Assembly (NCBI GenBank): GCA_964387775.1
Contig: CAYLZO010000001.1
Coordinates: 32,915 to 96,914 of the forward strand
Origin: CAYLZO01 sp964387775
GTDB lineage: Bacteria; Chloroflexota; Anaerolineae; JAAYZQ01
Direction of reading: 5' to 3'
Length of the DNA: 64,000 nucleotides
Positions 25,774 to 34,997 of this stretch are shown here, in pieces; within the stretch, counting starts at the first letter, position 1, and every line of letters begins with the position of its first letter. The notes below the pieces were generated by a model. That model saw nothing but the letters and a program-made list of their open reading frames with translations. It had not been told where the DNA came from and ran no database searches. Position numbers and translations under genes: made by a program.

Positions 25774-25920
25774 CGCCTTGCTCGCCTCCTGTCGAATTGC
25801 ACCTCTGGCGCCAGCCACCGTACAGCCCGCACCCAACTGCTATCCATTCTACCTCAAGATGCGGCAAGACGCAAGCCCCTCTGTCAAGCGTCACCGGCGG
25901 CGTTGGGCGCCGGCAGGACG

Positions 25921-25949
25921 TTGACAATCGCGTCTTTTTGGCATATACT
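25921..25949 (+). promoter_or_regulatory. Strong sigma-70 promoter for hpt-ade
   Basis: Perfect -35 TTGACA (25921-25926), a 17-nt spacer, -10 TATACT (25944-25949), 47 nt before the hpt start. One of the closest matches to consensus in the window. Confidence 0.75.
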
Positions 25950-25996
25950 GTCCCCGCTTTCACCGTCGCAGGCAATTCACAGGCAAAGGAGCAACC

Positions 25997-26800
25997 ATGA
26001 GTATGCGAGACGACATCGCCGAAGTCCTGGTGTCCGAAAACGACATCCAGGCCAAAGTCGCAGAACTCGGAAAACGCATCTCCGGCGACTATCACGGGGA
26101 AGAGCTGCTTCTCGTCGGCCTGCTGCGGGGCGCCATCGTCTTTCTGTCCGACCTGATGCGCGAGATAAGTATCTCGGTCCGGCTCGACTTTATCGGCATC
26201 TCTAGCTACGGCGTCAGCACCGAGAGCGGCGCCGTCCGGCTGGTGATGGACCTGGAGACCGACATCGCCGGCCGTCACGTCCTCATCGTCGAGGACATTG
26301 TGGACACGGGCAAGACGCTGTCGTACCTGGTCGAGACCCTGAAAGCCCGGCAGCCGGCCAGCCTGCGCATCTGCGCCCTGCTCGACAAGCCGGAGCGCCG
26401 CCAGGTGCCCATCGACGTCGATTACGTCGGATTCGAGATCCCCGACAAATTCGTGGTGGGCTATGGCCTCGATTTTGCGGAAGGCTATCGCAATCTGCCC
26501 TTCGTCGGCGTGCTCAAGGAGCCGCTCTACAAAAAAGTATTGACCCGCGGGGCCATTCTGCGCCACCTGAACCGGTATCTGAATCAGGAGATCTCGGCCT
26601 CGCAACTCGTGGCCTGGGCCAAAGAGACCCTGGCCGAGGGGGACCTGTCTGAGGAGGACGAGGTGCTCCTGAACGACTTGGTAGCCCGCGCGGGCACGCC
26701 GGGGACCGAGGCATTTGGCCTGACCATCGAGGACTGCTCCGAGTTCATGGAGCGTTTGGGCTACGAATTGCGGATCTCTACCGGCCCGTTGACACGTTGA
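25997..26800 (+). CDS. hpt: Hypoxanthine phosphoribosyltransferase with C-terminal extension
   Basis: 267 residues. The first ~180 are a purine PRTase: LLVGLLRGAIVFLSDL, the PRPP loop VLIVEDIVDTGKTL, DYVGFEIPDKFVVGYGLDF. It converts hypoxanthine (and usually guanine) plus PRPP to IMP/GMP. The remaining ~85 residues (RGAILRHLNRYLNQEISASQ, then helices to GYELRIS) are not part of HPRT and look like a separate helical domain. AAAGGAG precedes ATG 25997. It overlaps or abuts ade, so the two salvage enzymes are co-expressed. Confidence 0.9.
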   Translation: MSMRDDIAEVLVSENDIQAKVAELGKRISGDYHGEELLLVGLLRGAIVFLSDLMREISISVRLDFIGISSYGVSTESGAVRLVMDLETDIAGRHVLIVEDIVDTGKTLSYLVETLKARQPASLRICALLDKPERRQVPIDVDYVGFEIPDKFVVGYGLDFAEGYRNLPFVGVLKEPLYKKVLTRGAILRHLNRYLNQEISASQLVAWAKETLAEGDLSEEDEVLLNDLVARAGTPGTEAFGLTIEDCSEFMERLGYELRISTGPLTR

Positions 26801-26814
26801 AAAAGAGAGGAAAA

Positions 26815-28548
26815 ATGAGCCTTGAAGATCTGATCGCCGTCGCCCGGGGCGAAGAGCCGGCCGACCTATTGCTGAAAAACGCCCAATTGGTCAACGTCCT
26901 GTCGGGCGAGATCCACCCGGCCGACGTGGCCGTCTGGGACGGGCGGGTGGTGGGCTTTGGTGACTACCAGGCCCGCCAGGTGGTGGACCTGGACGGCCAG
27001 TACGTCTGCCCCGGCTTTATCGACGCCCACGTCCACCTCGAAAGCTCGATGGTCCAGCCCGCCGAGTTTGCCCGGGCCGTCGTGCCCCACGGCACCACGG
27101 CCGTCGTCTGCGATCCCCACGAGATCGCCAACGTGCTGGGCCTGGACGGGGTGCGCTACGTGCTCGACGCCAGCGAGGGGCTGCCGCTCCACGTCTACGT
27201 CATGGCCCCCTCCTGCGTGCCGGCCACCCACATGGAGACGGCCGGCGCCGAGCTGACCGCGGACGACATCGAGCAACTGTGGGGCTACGAGCGCGTCATC
27301 GGCCTGGCCGAGATGATGAACTACCCCGGCGTCCTGTTCCGCGTGCCCGAGGTGCTGGAAAAGCTGCGGAGCGCCGGCCAGCGGCCCATCGACGGCCACG
27401 CGCCGGGCCTCTCGGGCCTGGACCTGAACGCCTACGTCGCCGCCGGCGTGCGCTCGGACCACGAGTGCACCGAACTGGAGGAGGCCCGTGAGAAGCTGCG
27501 GCGGGGGATGCACATCCTCATCCGCGAGGGGACCACGGCCCGCAACCTCCACGACCTGCTGCCCCTGGTGACGCTGACCAATTCACGCTTCTGCCATTTT
27601 TGCACCGACGACCGCCATCCCGACACGCTGCTGAGCGAGGGCCACGTGGACGACGTGATGCGCAAGGCCATGGCCTGGGGCCTGAGCCCGGTGACGGCCA
27701 TCCAGATGGCGACGATCAACACCGCCGAGTATTTCCAACTGCGGAACGTGGGGGCTGTGGCACCCGGCTACCGCGCCGACTTGCTGGTGCTGGACGATCT
27801 GCAGAGCATCGAGGTCGCCCAGGTCTATGCCGCCGGGGAATTGGTGGCCGAAGGAGGGCGCTTCCTGATCCCCCGTGCCGAACTGCCCGCCGTGCCGATC
27901 CAGCCCAGCGTCCACGTGGACGTCGAGTCGCTCGATTTCCGCATCCCGGCGGGTGCGGGGCCGGCGGACGCGCCTGTGGCGCGCGTCATCGGCGCCATTC
28001 CTGAGCAAATCGTCACCGAGGACCTGCGGCTGCGGCCTACCGTAGCAGCGGATGCAAAGGACGGCTACGTCGTTTCGGACCCCGTGCGCGATTTGCTGAA
28101 AATGGCCGTCATCGAGCGGCACGGCGGCCCAGGGAACGTGGGGCTGGGGCTGGTCAAGGGCGTGGGGCTCAAGCGGGGCGCCATCGCCTCCAGCGTGGCC
28201 CACGACTCGCACAACATCGTCGTCATCGGCGCGACCGACGACGAGATGCGGGCCGCCGTGGCCGCCATCGCCGAGATGGGCGGCGGCCAGGTGGCCGTCG
28301 CCGGCGGCGAGGTGCTGGCCGCCTGCCCGCTGCCTATCGCCGGGCTCATGTCCGACCGGCCCCTGGAGGAGGTCCGCGACCAGGCCGAGGCCCTGACCGA
28401 GGCCGCCCACGCCCTGGGCTGCACCCTGCCCGATCCGCTGATGACCATGAGTTTCCTGGCCCTGCCCGTCATCCCGGCCCTCAAACTGACGGACCAGGGG
28501 CTGGTGGACGTGGGCAAGTTTGAGGTTGTGCCGCTGTTTGGAGAGTGA
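26815..28548 (+). CDS. ade: Adenine deaminase
   Basis: 577 residues, amidohydrolase superfamily, adenine to hypoxanthine plus ammonia. Metal ligands are seen in FIDAHVHLESSM, the following CDPHEIANV, IDGHAPGLSG and FCTDDRHPD. The characteristic C-terminal ADE domain follows (HDSHNIVVIGATDDEMRAA, EMGGGQVAV, FLALPVIPALKLTD). ATG 26815 with GAGG upstream is preferred over an in-frame TTG overlapping the hpt stop. Product hypoxanthine is the substrate of hpt just upstream. Confidence 0.94.
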   Translation: MSLEDLIAVARGEEPADLLLKNAQLVNVLSGEIHPADVAVWDGRVVGFGDYQARQVVDLDGQYVCPGFIDAHVHLESSMVQPAEFARAVVPHGTTAVVCDPHEIANVLGLDGVRYVLDASEGLPLHVYVMAPSCVPATHMETAGAELTADDIEQLWGYERVIGLAEMMNYPGVLFRVPEVLEKLRSAGQRPIDGHAPGLSGLDLNAYVAAGVRSDHECTELEEAREKLRRGMHILIREGTTARNLHDLLPLVTLTNSRFCHFCTDDRHPDTLLSEGHVDDVMRKAMAWGLSPVTAIQMATINTAEYFQLRNVGAVAPGYRADLLVLDDLQSIEVAQVYAAGELVAEGGRFLIPRAELPAVPIQPSVHVDVESLDFRIPAGAGPADAPVARVIGAIPEQIVTEDLRLRPTVAADAKDGYVVSDPVRDLLKMAVIERHGGPGNVGLGLVKGVGLKRGAIASSVAHDSHNIVVIGATDDEMRAAVAAIAEMGGGQVAVAGGEVLAACPLPIAGLMSDRPLEEVRDQAEALTEAAHALGCTLPDPLMTMSFLALPVIPALKLTDQGLVDVGKFEVVPLFGE

Positions 28549-28556
28549 GGTTCAGA

Positions 28557-28823
28557 ATGAGTGTCGCATTGCCCAAGATTGAAATTGCGCCATCCGTATC
28601 GTTGCCGACTCGCTCCTTCGTCATCGTCCGCGCGCATCGAGAAGAGGATTTTTTTGTCGCAAGCTGCGAGGAGTTGGGCGCCTTTACGCAAGGCGCAACG
28701 CTAGATGAATTACAACGCAACGTGCGTGAGGCTGTAGATCTGTCCCTAGCGGAGGGAGAGAACGAAGAATACGGTTTGCCGCCCTCTCCGGCAATCTGGT
28801 TCGTGTACGAGGCTTCGTTGTGA
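28557..28823 (+). CDS. HicB-like antitoxin
   Basis: 88 residues with the HicB pattern: VIVRAHREEDFFVASCEELGAFTQGATLDELQRN broken as FFVASCEELGAFTQG and TLDELQRNVREAVDL. These antitoxins bind HicA and repress their own operon. It starts 8 nt after ade and ends in a GTGA overlap with hicA, so transcription probably continues from the purine salvage genes. Confidence 0.8.
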   Translation: MSVALPKIEIAPSVSLPTRSFVIVRAHREEDFFVASCEELGAFTQGATLDELQRNVREAVDLSLAEGENEEYGLPPSPAIWFVYEASL

Positions 28824-29083
28824 CGCCTCGACGCTATCCGGTAATCTCGGGGCGGGATCTCATTCGTCGCTTGGAGGAGGTCTATGGGTACGAGGTCGTG
28901 CGCCAACGGGGCAGCCACGTGCGGATTCGAACCTTGGAAAAAGGCAAGCACTCCTTGACTGTGCCGGATCACAGAGAAATCGCTCGTGGAACACTGGACG
29001 GCATCGTCAAGGCGGTAGGCACTCACTTTGGCATGACCAAGGAGCAGGCGGCCAGTCGTCTCTTTGCGAGCGATAGGCGATAA
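28820..29083 (+). CDS. HicA-like mRNA interferase toxin
   Basis: 87 residues with the double-stranded RNA-binding-like HicA fold: VISGRDLIRRLEEVYGYEVV, then RQRGSHVRIR with the catalytic-type His, and HSLTVPDHREIARGTL. Start GTG 28820 overlaps the hicB stop. The C-terminus (ASRLFASDRR) is followed immediately, in the same frame after TAA, by a DUF433 start lacking its usual N-terminus. Confidence 0.8.
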   Translation: MTPRRYPVISGRDLIRRLEEVYGYEVVRQRGSHVRIRTLEKGKHSLTVPDHREIARGTLDGIVKAVGTHFGMTKEQAASRLFASDRR

Positions 29084-29326
29084 ATGGGCGGCAAGCCCTG
29101 TATTCGCGGGCTGCGCGTCACGGTGGGAACCATTGTTGGACTGGTTGCAGCCGGCTATTCCGTTACCGAGATTCTGGAAGCCTACCCGTATTTGGAGGCG
29201 GAAGACATACGTGAGGCGTTGACCTACGCAGCCTGGCGGGTGGAAGAAGTGAGGTTGAGGTTATGTCTGAGGCGACAATGCGCCAGGTACCCTGGAAGGT
29301 ATCAGAAGAACTCTACCGTGAACTGA
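29084..29326 (+). CDS. DUF433 protein, apparently N-terminally truncated
   Basis: The core MGGKPCIRGLRVTVGTIVGL...YPYLEAEDIREALTYAAW is clear DUF433, a helix-turn-helix-like antitoxin family. Normally ~10-14 residues precede VMGGKPCIRG; here ATG follows the hicA stop directly with no ribosome site. After AAWRVEE the C-terminus becomes basic and unrelated (LRLCLRRQCARYPGRYQ) where the frame overlaps the next gene. Possibly a decayed or translationally coupled gene. Confidence 0.5.
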   Translation: MGGKPCIRGLRVTVGTIVGLVAAGYSVTEILEAYPYLEAEDIREALTYAAWRVEEVRLRLCLRRQCARYPGRYQKNSTVN

Positions 29327-29565
29327 CCTGGGCCACAGAGACGTTTGAGTATCCCAGTGTTGAGGCATTGGTGACGAATGCCGTCCAGCGGCGGCTTTCC
29401 GAAATAAGGCGGCAAGCGTGGCGCCAAGAGTTCCGTGCTTTGCAGCAAGGAATCCGCGCCGACGGTGGATTTGGCCTGGGGGACACCAAGGACGAGGTCA
29501 TTGCCAATCTCCGAGAAATCCGCGAGCAAATCTACGAAGAAGAGTATGCGGATCTGTATCGATAG
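29263..29565 (+). CDS. Small antitoxin paired with PIN toxin
   Basis: 100 residues: a short N-terminal strand (MRQVPWKVSEELYRELTWA) and ribbon-helix-helix-like region, then basic helices and an acidic tail (VIANLREIREQIYEEEYADL). GAGG lies upstream of ATG 29263. It overlaps the PIN-domain gene by 20 nt, the normal VapB-VapC style layout. Family not identified with certainty. Confidence 0.65.
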   Translation: MSEATMRQVPWKVSEELYRELTWATETFEYPSVEALVTNAVQRRLSEIRRQAWRQEFRALQQGIRADGGFGLGDTKDEVIANLREIREQIYEEEYADLYR

Positions 29566-29962
29566 CAACCAGTTCATCTTTGGACTGGAGGGAACCGATC
29601 CTCTGTCTGAAGAACTCGTGCTGCTGCTGCCTGACCTGGAAGTGGTGCTTCCGCGCCTGGTAATCCAGGAGGTGACGCGCAACCTGCGCCCGGCACGCGT
29701 CAAGGCGCTCTATGCTCTGTTGAACGAGGCCGAACACGCCACGATAGTTGAGGAACCGGCGCCGAAATATCTCGTAGCCCTGTATACAGATCGGGGATTG
29801 CCCGCCAAAGCGGATGCGATCATCGGGGCCTTTGCCGAATGGCAAGGGGTGGACTTTCTGATCACGGATAACCGGCACTTTCTTCGTGACCTCCGTGAGG
29901 CAGCTTTTGAGGTCCTGAGCCCAGCCGAGTTCCTGGAACGATATCACCGGGCAGATTCATGA
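29546..29962 (+). CDS. PIN-domain toxin (VapC-like RNase)
   Basis: 138 residues. PIN acidic residues are seen: RICIDSNQFIFGLEG (first Asp), VIQEVTRN (Glu), LPAKADAIIGAFAEW (Asp) and DFLITDNRHFLRDL (last Asp and Asn). These are metal-dependent RNases, often cutting tRNA or rRNA. Start ATG 29546 is inside the antitoxin gene. Downstream 29963-30190 holds no recognisable gene. Confidence 0.8.
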   Translation: MRICIDSNQFIFGLEGTDPLSEELVLLLPDLEVVLPRLVIQEVTRNLRPARVKALYALLNEAEHATIVEEPAPKYLVALYTDRGLPAKADAIIGAFAEWQGVDFLITDNRHFLRDLREAAFEVLSPAEFLERYHRADS

Positions 29963-30190
29963 ATGCCTGAACTGCATGAGCCGTAGGGGCCTGACCGCTT
30001 CAACTCACCGATTATGGTAACCGCGAAGGGACACTGTCTGTGACCCTGGGCGCGATAAAAAAGGCTGACGTTGCTCCCATTGGCAAATTCGGAACGGACC
30101 CGTGGGTGAAACGGACACTTGTTCTTGACCAAGAATTGTCCTGGATCGTGCGCAAGAAAGCACCATAGCCGCATAATCAGCTTCAACAGG

Positions 30191-30583
30191 ATGGAAGCGA
30201 TGCAAAGAACGGCAATCCAGGTGACAGACGAGGAGATGGCGGCCTACCGCGCCACGGCCCGGCAGCGAGAGGCGCAGGCGCGTCAGGAGCAAAAACGACG
30301 TGCTCAGCGAGCCTGGATCGTGGCTCGCGAGGCGGCGGCCCTGCTCAAAGAGCGATTTGGCGCCCAACGAGTAGTGCCCTATGGCTCGTTGGCACGCGAC
30401 AATTACTCTCATCACCGCTCGGACATAGACCTGGCCGTGAAAGGAATCGCAAGCAGAGATTTTTGGTGCGCCTGGGCCGCGCTGGACAGGATTGGCGCAG
30501 ACTTTGAAATAGACCTGGTGGATATGGAAGACGCCACACCCGCGCTCCGGTCGCAGATCGAAGGGGAGGGGATTGTTTTATGA
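30191..30583 (+). CDS. MNT-type nucleotidyltransferase (antitoxin-like)
   Basis: 130 residues: a charged helical N-terminus (RQREAQARQEQKRRAQRAW) and a minimal nucleotidyltransferase domain with VVPYGSLARDNYSHHRSDIDLAV (GSxARxxxxxxSDxDL) and a third acidic in FEIDLVDME. MNT proteins usually pair with a HEPN RNase and inactivate it by adding nucleotides. Here no HEPN gene follows; only a 19-codon frame begins in the stop codon. ATG 30191 versus 30200 cannot be decided. Confidence 0.75.
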   Translation: MEAMQRTAIQVTDEEMAAYRATARQREAQARQEQKRRAQRAWIVAREAAALLKERFGAQRVVPYGSLARDNYSHHRSDIDLAVKGIASRDFWCAWAALDRIGADFEIDLVDMEDATPALRSQIEGEGIVL

Positions 30584-30639
30584 CGGCTCTCTGGGTTGAA
30601 CTACTAGCATTTTCCGATTTCCTAGCGGGGCTGGCCTGA
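30580..30639 (+). pseudogene. 19-residue remnant of the MNT partner gene (possible)
   Basis: ATG 30580 overlaps the MNT stop (ATGA), the usual position for a coupled toxin gene, but the frame MTALWVELLAFSDFLAGLA ends after 19 codons. Interpreted as a toxin gene reduced to its start by deletion. The peptide is too short to assign a family. Confidence 0.35.
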
Positions 30640-30685
30640 TCTCCCTGTTTATCGTATGTCCGTTCTCACTTGAGAGGAGGCTCCC

Positions 30686-31978
30686 ATGCCCATCACCGTA
30701 ATCCTCGGCGCCCAGTGGGGCGACGAAGGCAAAGGGAAAATCACCGACCTGCTGGCCGCCGAAGCCGACGTGGTGGCCCGCTTTGCCGGCGGCGACAACG
30801 CCGGCCACACCGTCACCGTCGGCAGCGAGCGCTTTGCCCTGCACCTGATCCCCTCGGGCATCCTCTACCCCCGCGTGACCTGCTTCCTGGGCGGCGGCAT
30901 GGTCGTCAACCCCAAAAAGCTCCTGGCCGAGATGGAGGGCCTGGCGGCGCGGGGCGTGGACGTCTCGCCAAAGCGGCTCAAGCTCAGCGGGCGGGCGCAC
31001 CTGATCATGCCCTACCACCTGGCCCTGGACGGCGCGGCCGAGGCGGCCCGGGGAAAGTCGGCCATCGGCACGACCAAGCGCGGCATCGGCCCGGCCTACA
31101 CCGACAAGGCCGCCCGCAGCGGCATCCGCGCCCAGGAGATGCTCCACCCGGCCGGCCCGTTCGCCGAACGCATCCGCGAGCAGGTGGCGGCCAAAAACGC
31201 CATCCTGGCCGAAATCTATGGCCAGCCCCCGCTGGACGCGGACGAAATCGTGGCCGAGTACGCGGGCTATGCCGAGCGTCTGGCCCCCTACCTGGCCGAC
31301 GCTTCGGGCGAGATCGCCGGCGCCCTGCGCTCCGGCAAGCAGGTGCTGGCCGAGGGCGCCCAGGGGACGTTGCTCGACATCGACCACGGCTCCTACCCCT
31401 ACGTCACCAGCTCGCACCCGACCATCGGCGGCGTGATGGTCGGCCTGGGCGTCGGGCCGCAGCACATCGAGCGGGTGGTGGGCGTGGTCAAGGCCTACCA
31501 GACCCGCGTCGGCACCGGCCCCATGCCCACCGAGTTGACGGGCGAGTTGGGTGAGAAGCTGCGGGGCACCGGTGCCCAACCCTGGGACGAGTTCGGCACG
31601 ACGACCGGCCGCCCCCGGCGCTGTGGCTGGCTCGACCTGGTGGCGCTGCGGTACGCGGCCCGCATCAACGGCCTGACCGAGCTGGCCATCACCAAGCTGG
31701 ACATCCTGTCGCAGTTCCACGAACTCGAGATCTGCGTGGCCTACGAACGGGAGGGGCAACGCGTCGAGACATTTTCCACCGACCTGGAGGTCCTGGCCCG
31801 CTGCCGGCCGGTCTACGAGACCCTGCCCGGCTGGGGGGTGGACATTACCGAGGCCCGGACCTTCGAGGGCCTGCCCCAACAGGCACGGACATACGTGCAG
31901 CACGTCGAAGAGGTGCTGGGCATCCCGGCGGCGTACGTCTCGGTCGGCCCGGCCCGCGACCAGACCATCAAGCGGTGA
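30686..31978 (+). CDS. purA: Adenylosuccinate synthetase
   Basis: 430 residues, full length. GTP-dependent conversion of IMP and aspartate to adenylosuccinate. Motifs: ILGAQWGDEGKGKI (P-loop and catalytic Asp), FAGGDNAGHT (catalytic His), AIGTTKRGIGPAY, LAEGAQGTLLDIDHGSYPYVTSS and the TTTGRPRRCGWLDL loop. GAGAGGAGG precedes ATG 30686. It completes the hpt-ade salvage set but is separated from it by ~2 kb of TA genes. Confidence 0.96.
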   Translation: MPITVILGAQWGDEGKGKITDLLAAEADVVARFAGGDNAGHTVTVGSERFALHLIPSGILYPRVTCFLGGGMVVNPKKLLAEMEGLAARGVDVSPKRLKLSGRAHLIMPYHLALDGAAEAARGKSAIGTTKRGIGPAYTDKAARSGIRAQEMLHPAGPFAERIREQVAAKNAILAEIYGQPPLDADEIVAEYAGYAERLAPYLADASGEIAGALRSGKQVLAEGAQGTLLDIDHGSYPYVTSSHPTIGGVMVGLGVGPQHIERVVGVVKAYQTRVGTGPMPTELTGELGEKLRGTGAQPWDEFGTTTGRPRRCGWLDLVALRYAARINGLTELAITKLDILSQFHELEICVAYEREGQRVETFSTDLEVLARCRPVYETLPGWGVDITEARTFEGLPQQARTYVQHVEEVLGIPAAYVSVGPARDQTIKR

Positions 31979-33306
31979 ACCCCGTGCTGACGTCCAAAAA
32001 GCCCTGGCTGGCGGCCGTGCTCGTGCTGCTGTTCGGCGTTGCCGTCGTGCTCCTGGCCGGCTGCGATCTGTCGCCCGCCGAGCCGACGGCCCCGCCGGCC
32101 GCCTCCACCGAGACCCCGGCGCCGGCCCAGCCCACACCCCCGGCCACCGGCGCCACGCCCCAGGCCCCGGCGGTCATCACCCTGACCCTCTGGACGACCG
32201 AGGCTTTCTCGCCGACCCAGGCCATTACCCGCGGCCTGATGGTGGCCGAGCAGGTGACCGCCTTTGAGGAAACGCACCCCGACGTGCGGGTTCAGTTCTT
32301 GCTCAAAAAGCCCTACGGCAAAGGCGGCATCCTCGATTACCTGGTCACGACCAACGCCGTCGTGCCCGAGTTGCTGCCCGACCTGGTGCTCATCGACGTC
32401 GACCAACTGGGCAGCGCCGTCGAAGCGGGCTTGCTCCAGCCGCTGGACGAGTTGATCCCGGGCGAGGTCCAGGCCGACCTCTACCCCTTTGCCCGGCAAG
32501 CGGCGACCTTTGATGGGCGATTGTACGGCCTGCAACTGTGGGCCGACCTGGACCACCTGGTCTACAACACCGGCCAGATGACGGTCCCGCCCCGGTCCTG
32601 GCCTGGCGTGCTCAGCAACCCCGGCCCCTACCTCTTTCCCGCCGGCGGGCAATCGGGCCTGGTGAACGACGCCTTTCTCATCCAGTACCTGGCCGTAGCA
32701 GCACAACCCGCCGCCGAAGCCGAGGGGGCCTTCCTCAATGCAGACAGCCTGATCGCCGTCTTGCAGTTCTACCAGGACGGGCTGTCGCGGGGCATCTTTT
32801 CCCCCGACGTCATGGACTACCACACTCTGGACGAGTGTTGGCGCGATTATTTGACGACAGACGCGGCCATGACCCAGGTCAGCGCCCACCGCTACCTGGC
32901 CGACCGGGCTGGCCTGGAGGGTTCGGCCGTGGCGGCCATTCCGGCCATCAACGGCCCGGCCGCGCCCATCGGCCGCGGTTGGGTGCTGGCCTTAACGGCC
33001 TCTGATGCAGCCCATCAGTCGGCTGCGCTGGACTTTCTGTTGCAGGTGACGGCGCCAGACGTCAGCGCTGCTTGGACCCGAGCCGCCGACTATTTGCCGG
33101 CAAGCCAAGCTGCCCTGGCCAACTGGGACCAGGAGGATGGCTACACCCGCTTCATCGGCCAGCAGTTGTTGGCCGCGCGGCCCCGGCCCTCGCTATCCAA
33201 CTATGCCCAGGTCGCCGGGGCGCTGCAGACGGCAGTCGAAGGCGTCCTGAGCGGCGCCGCTACCCCCGAAGAGGCCGCAGCCGAGGCGATAGAGAGCGGA
33301 CAGTAG
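31975..33306 (+). CDS. Extracellular solute-binding lipoprotein (family 1, sugar type)
   Basis: 443 residues. A lipoprotein signal (WLAAVLVLLFGVAVVLLAGC) and a Pro/Thr/Ala linker are followed by a family-1 SBP fold: VITLTLWTTEAFSP, VTAFEETHPDVRVQF, LPDLVLIDVDQLGSAVEAG, FDGRLYGLQLWADLDHLVYN. It would bind a carbohydrate or similar solute outside the membrane. It starts at GTG 31975, overlapping the purA stop, with no permease genes nearby, so it is an orphan binding protein translationally coupled to purA. Confidence 0.85.
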   Translation: MNPVLTSKKPWLAAVLVLLFGVAVVLLAGCDLSPAEPTAPPAASTETPAPAQPTPPATGATPQAPAVITLTLWTTEAFSPTQAITRGLMVAEQVTAFEETHPDVRVQFLLKKPYGKGGILDYLVTTNAVVPELLPDLVLIDVDQLGSAVEAGLLQPLDELIPGEVQADLYPFARQAATFDGRLYGLQLWADLDHLVYNTGQMTVPPRSWPGVLSNPGPYLFPAGGQSGLVNDAFLIQYLAVAAQPAAEAEGAFLNADSLIAVLQFYQDGLSRGIFSPDVMDYHTLDECWRDYLTTDAAMTQVSAHRYLADRAGLEGSAVAAIPAINGPAAPIGRGWVLALTASDAAHQSAALDFLLQVTAPDVSAAWTRAADYLPASQAALANWDQEDGYTRFIGQQLLAARPRPSLSNYAQVAGALQTAVEGVLSGAATPEEAAAEAIESGQ

Positions 33307-33366
33307 ACCCCTACCTGCCTCCCGGCAGGATGGCTGAACGAATACCCGAACTAGGAGGAGATTAGG

Positions 33367-34800
<1,434 letters not shown>

Positions 34801-34822
34801 AACGCTTTCAGCTCCAGGGGAT

Positions 34823-34851
34823 TTGCCTATTGCCTGAGTCTATGCTATACT
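34823..34851 (+). promoter_or_regulatory. Promoter for the rpsB operon
   Basis: -35 TTGCCT (34823-34828), a 17-nt spacer, -10 TATACT (34846-34851), giving a ~140-nt leader before rpsB. Confidence 0.65.
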
Positions 34852-34858
34852 TCCGCGC

Positions 34859-34990
34859 GGCAGCAGGGGTAACACGCGAACTGTGTGCTAATCTATTTCG
34901 CACACCCTCAGACCGAATGGGCTGTGCCGGGGCCTAGTGCGCCGGTTCCCAAGGGAACGAAGAGGGTGGAGGGACAAAACAACGTAAGGA
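34859..34990 (+). promoter_or_regulatory. Structured rpsB 5' leader, possible S2 autoregulatory RNA
   Basis: The 140-nt untranslated stretch can form small hairpins: GTGTGC (34883-34888) with GCACAC (34900-34905), and GTTCCC (34945-34950) with GGGAAC (34953-34958). Ribosomal protein S2 is known to repress its own mRNA through such leaders in other bacteria. Whether this one does so is inference. Confidence 0.35.
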
Positions 34991-34997
34991 GGACGTG

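Noticed and set aside
29963..30190. Small antisense frames between the PIN toxin and MNT gene
   Set aside because: No ribosome site or recognisable pattern; treated as non-coding.
30578..32137. 519-residue open frame antisense to purA
   Set aside because: purA is unmistakable; the antisense peptide is low-complexity.
34801..34997. tRNA or other structural RNA gene before rpsB
   Set aside because: No cloverleaf or TTCGANTC-type T-arm could be found; read as an mRNA leader instead.
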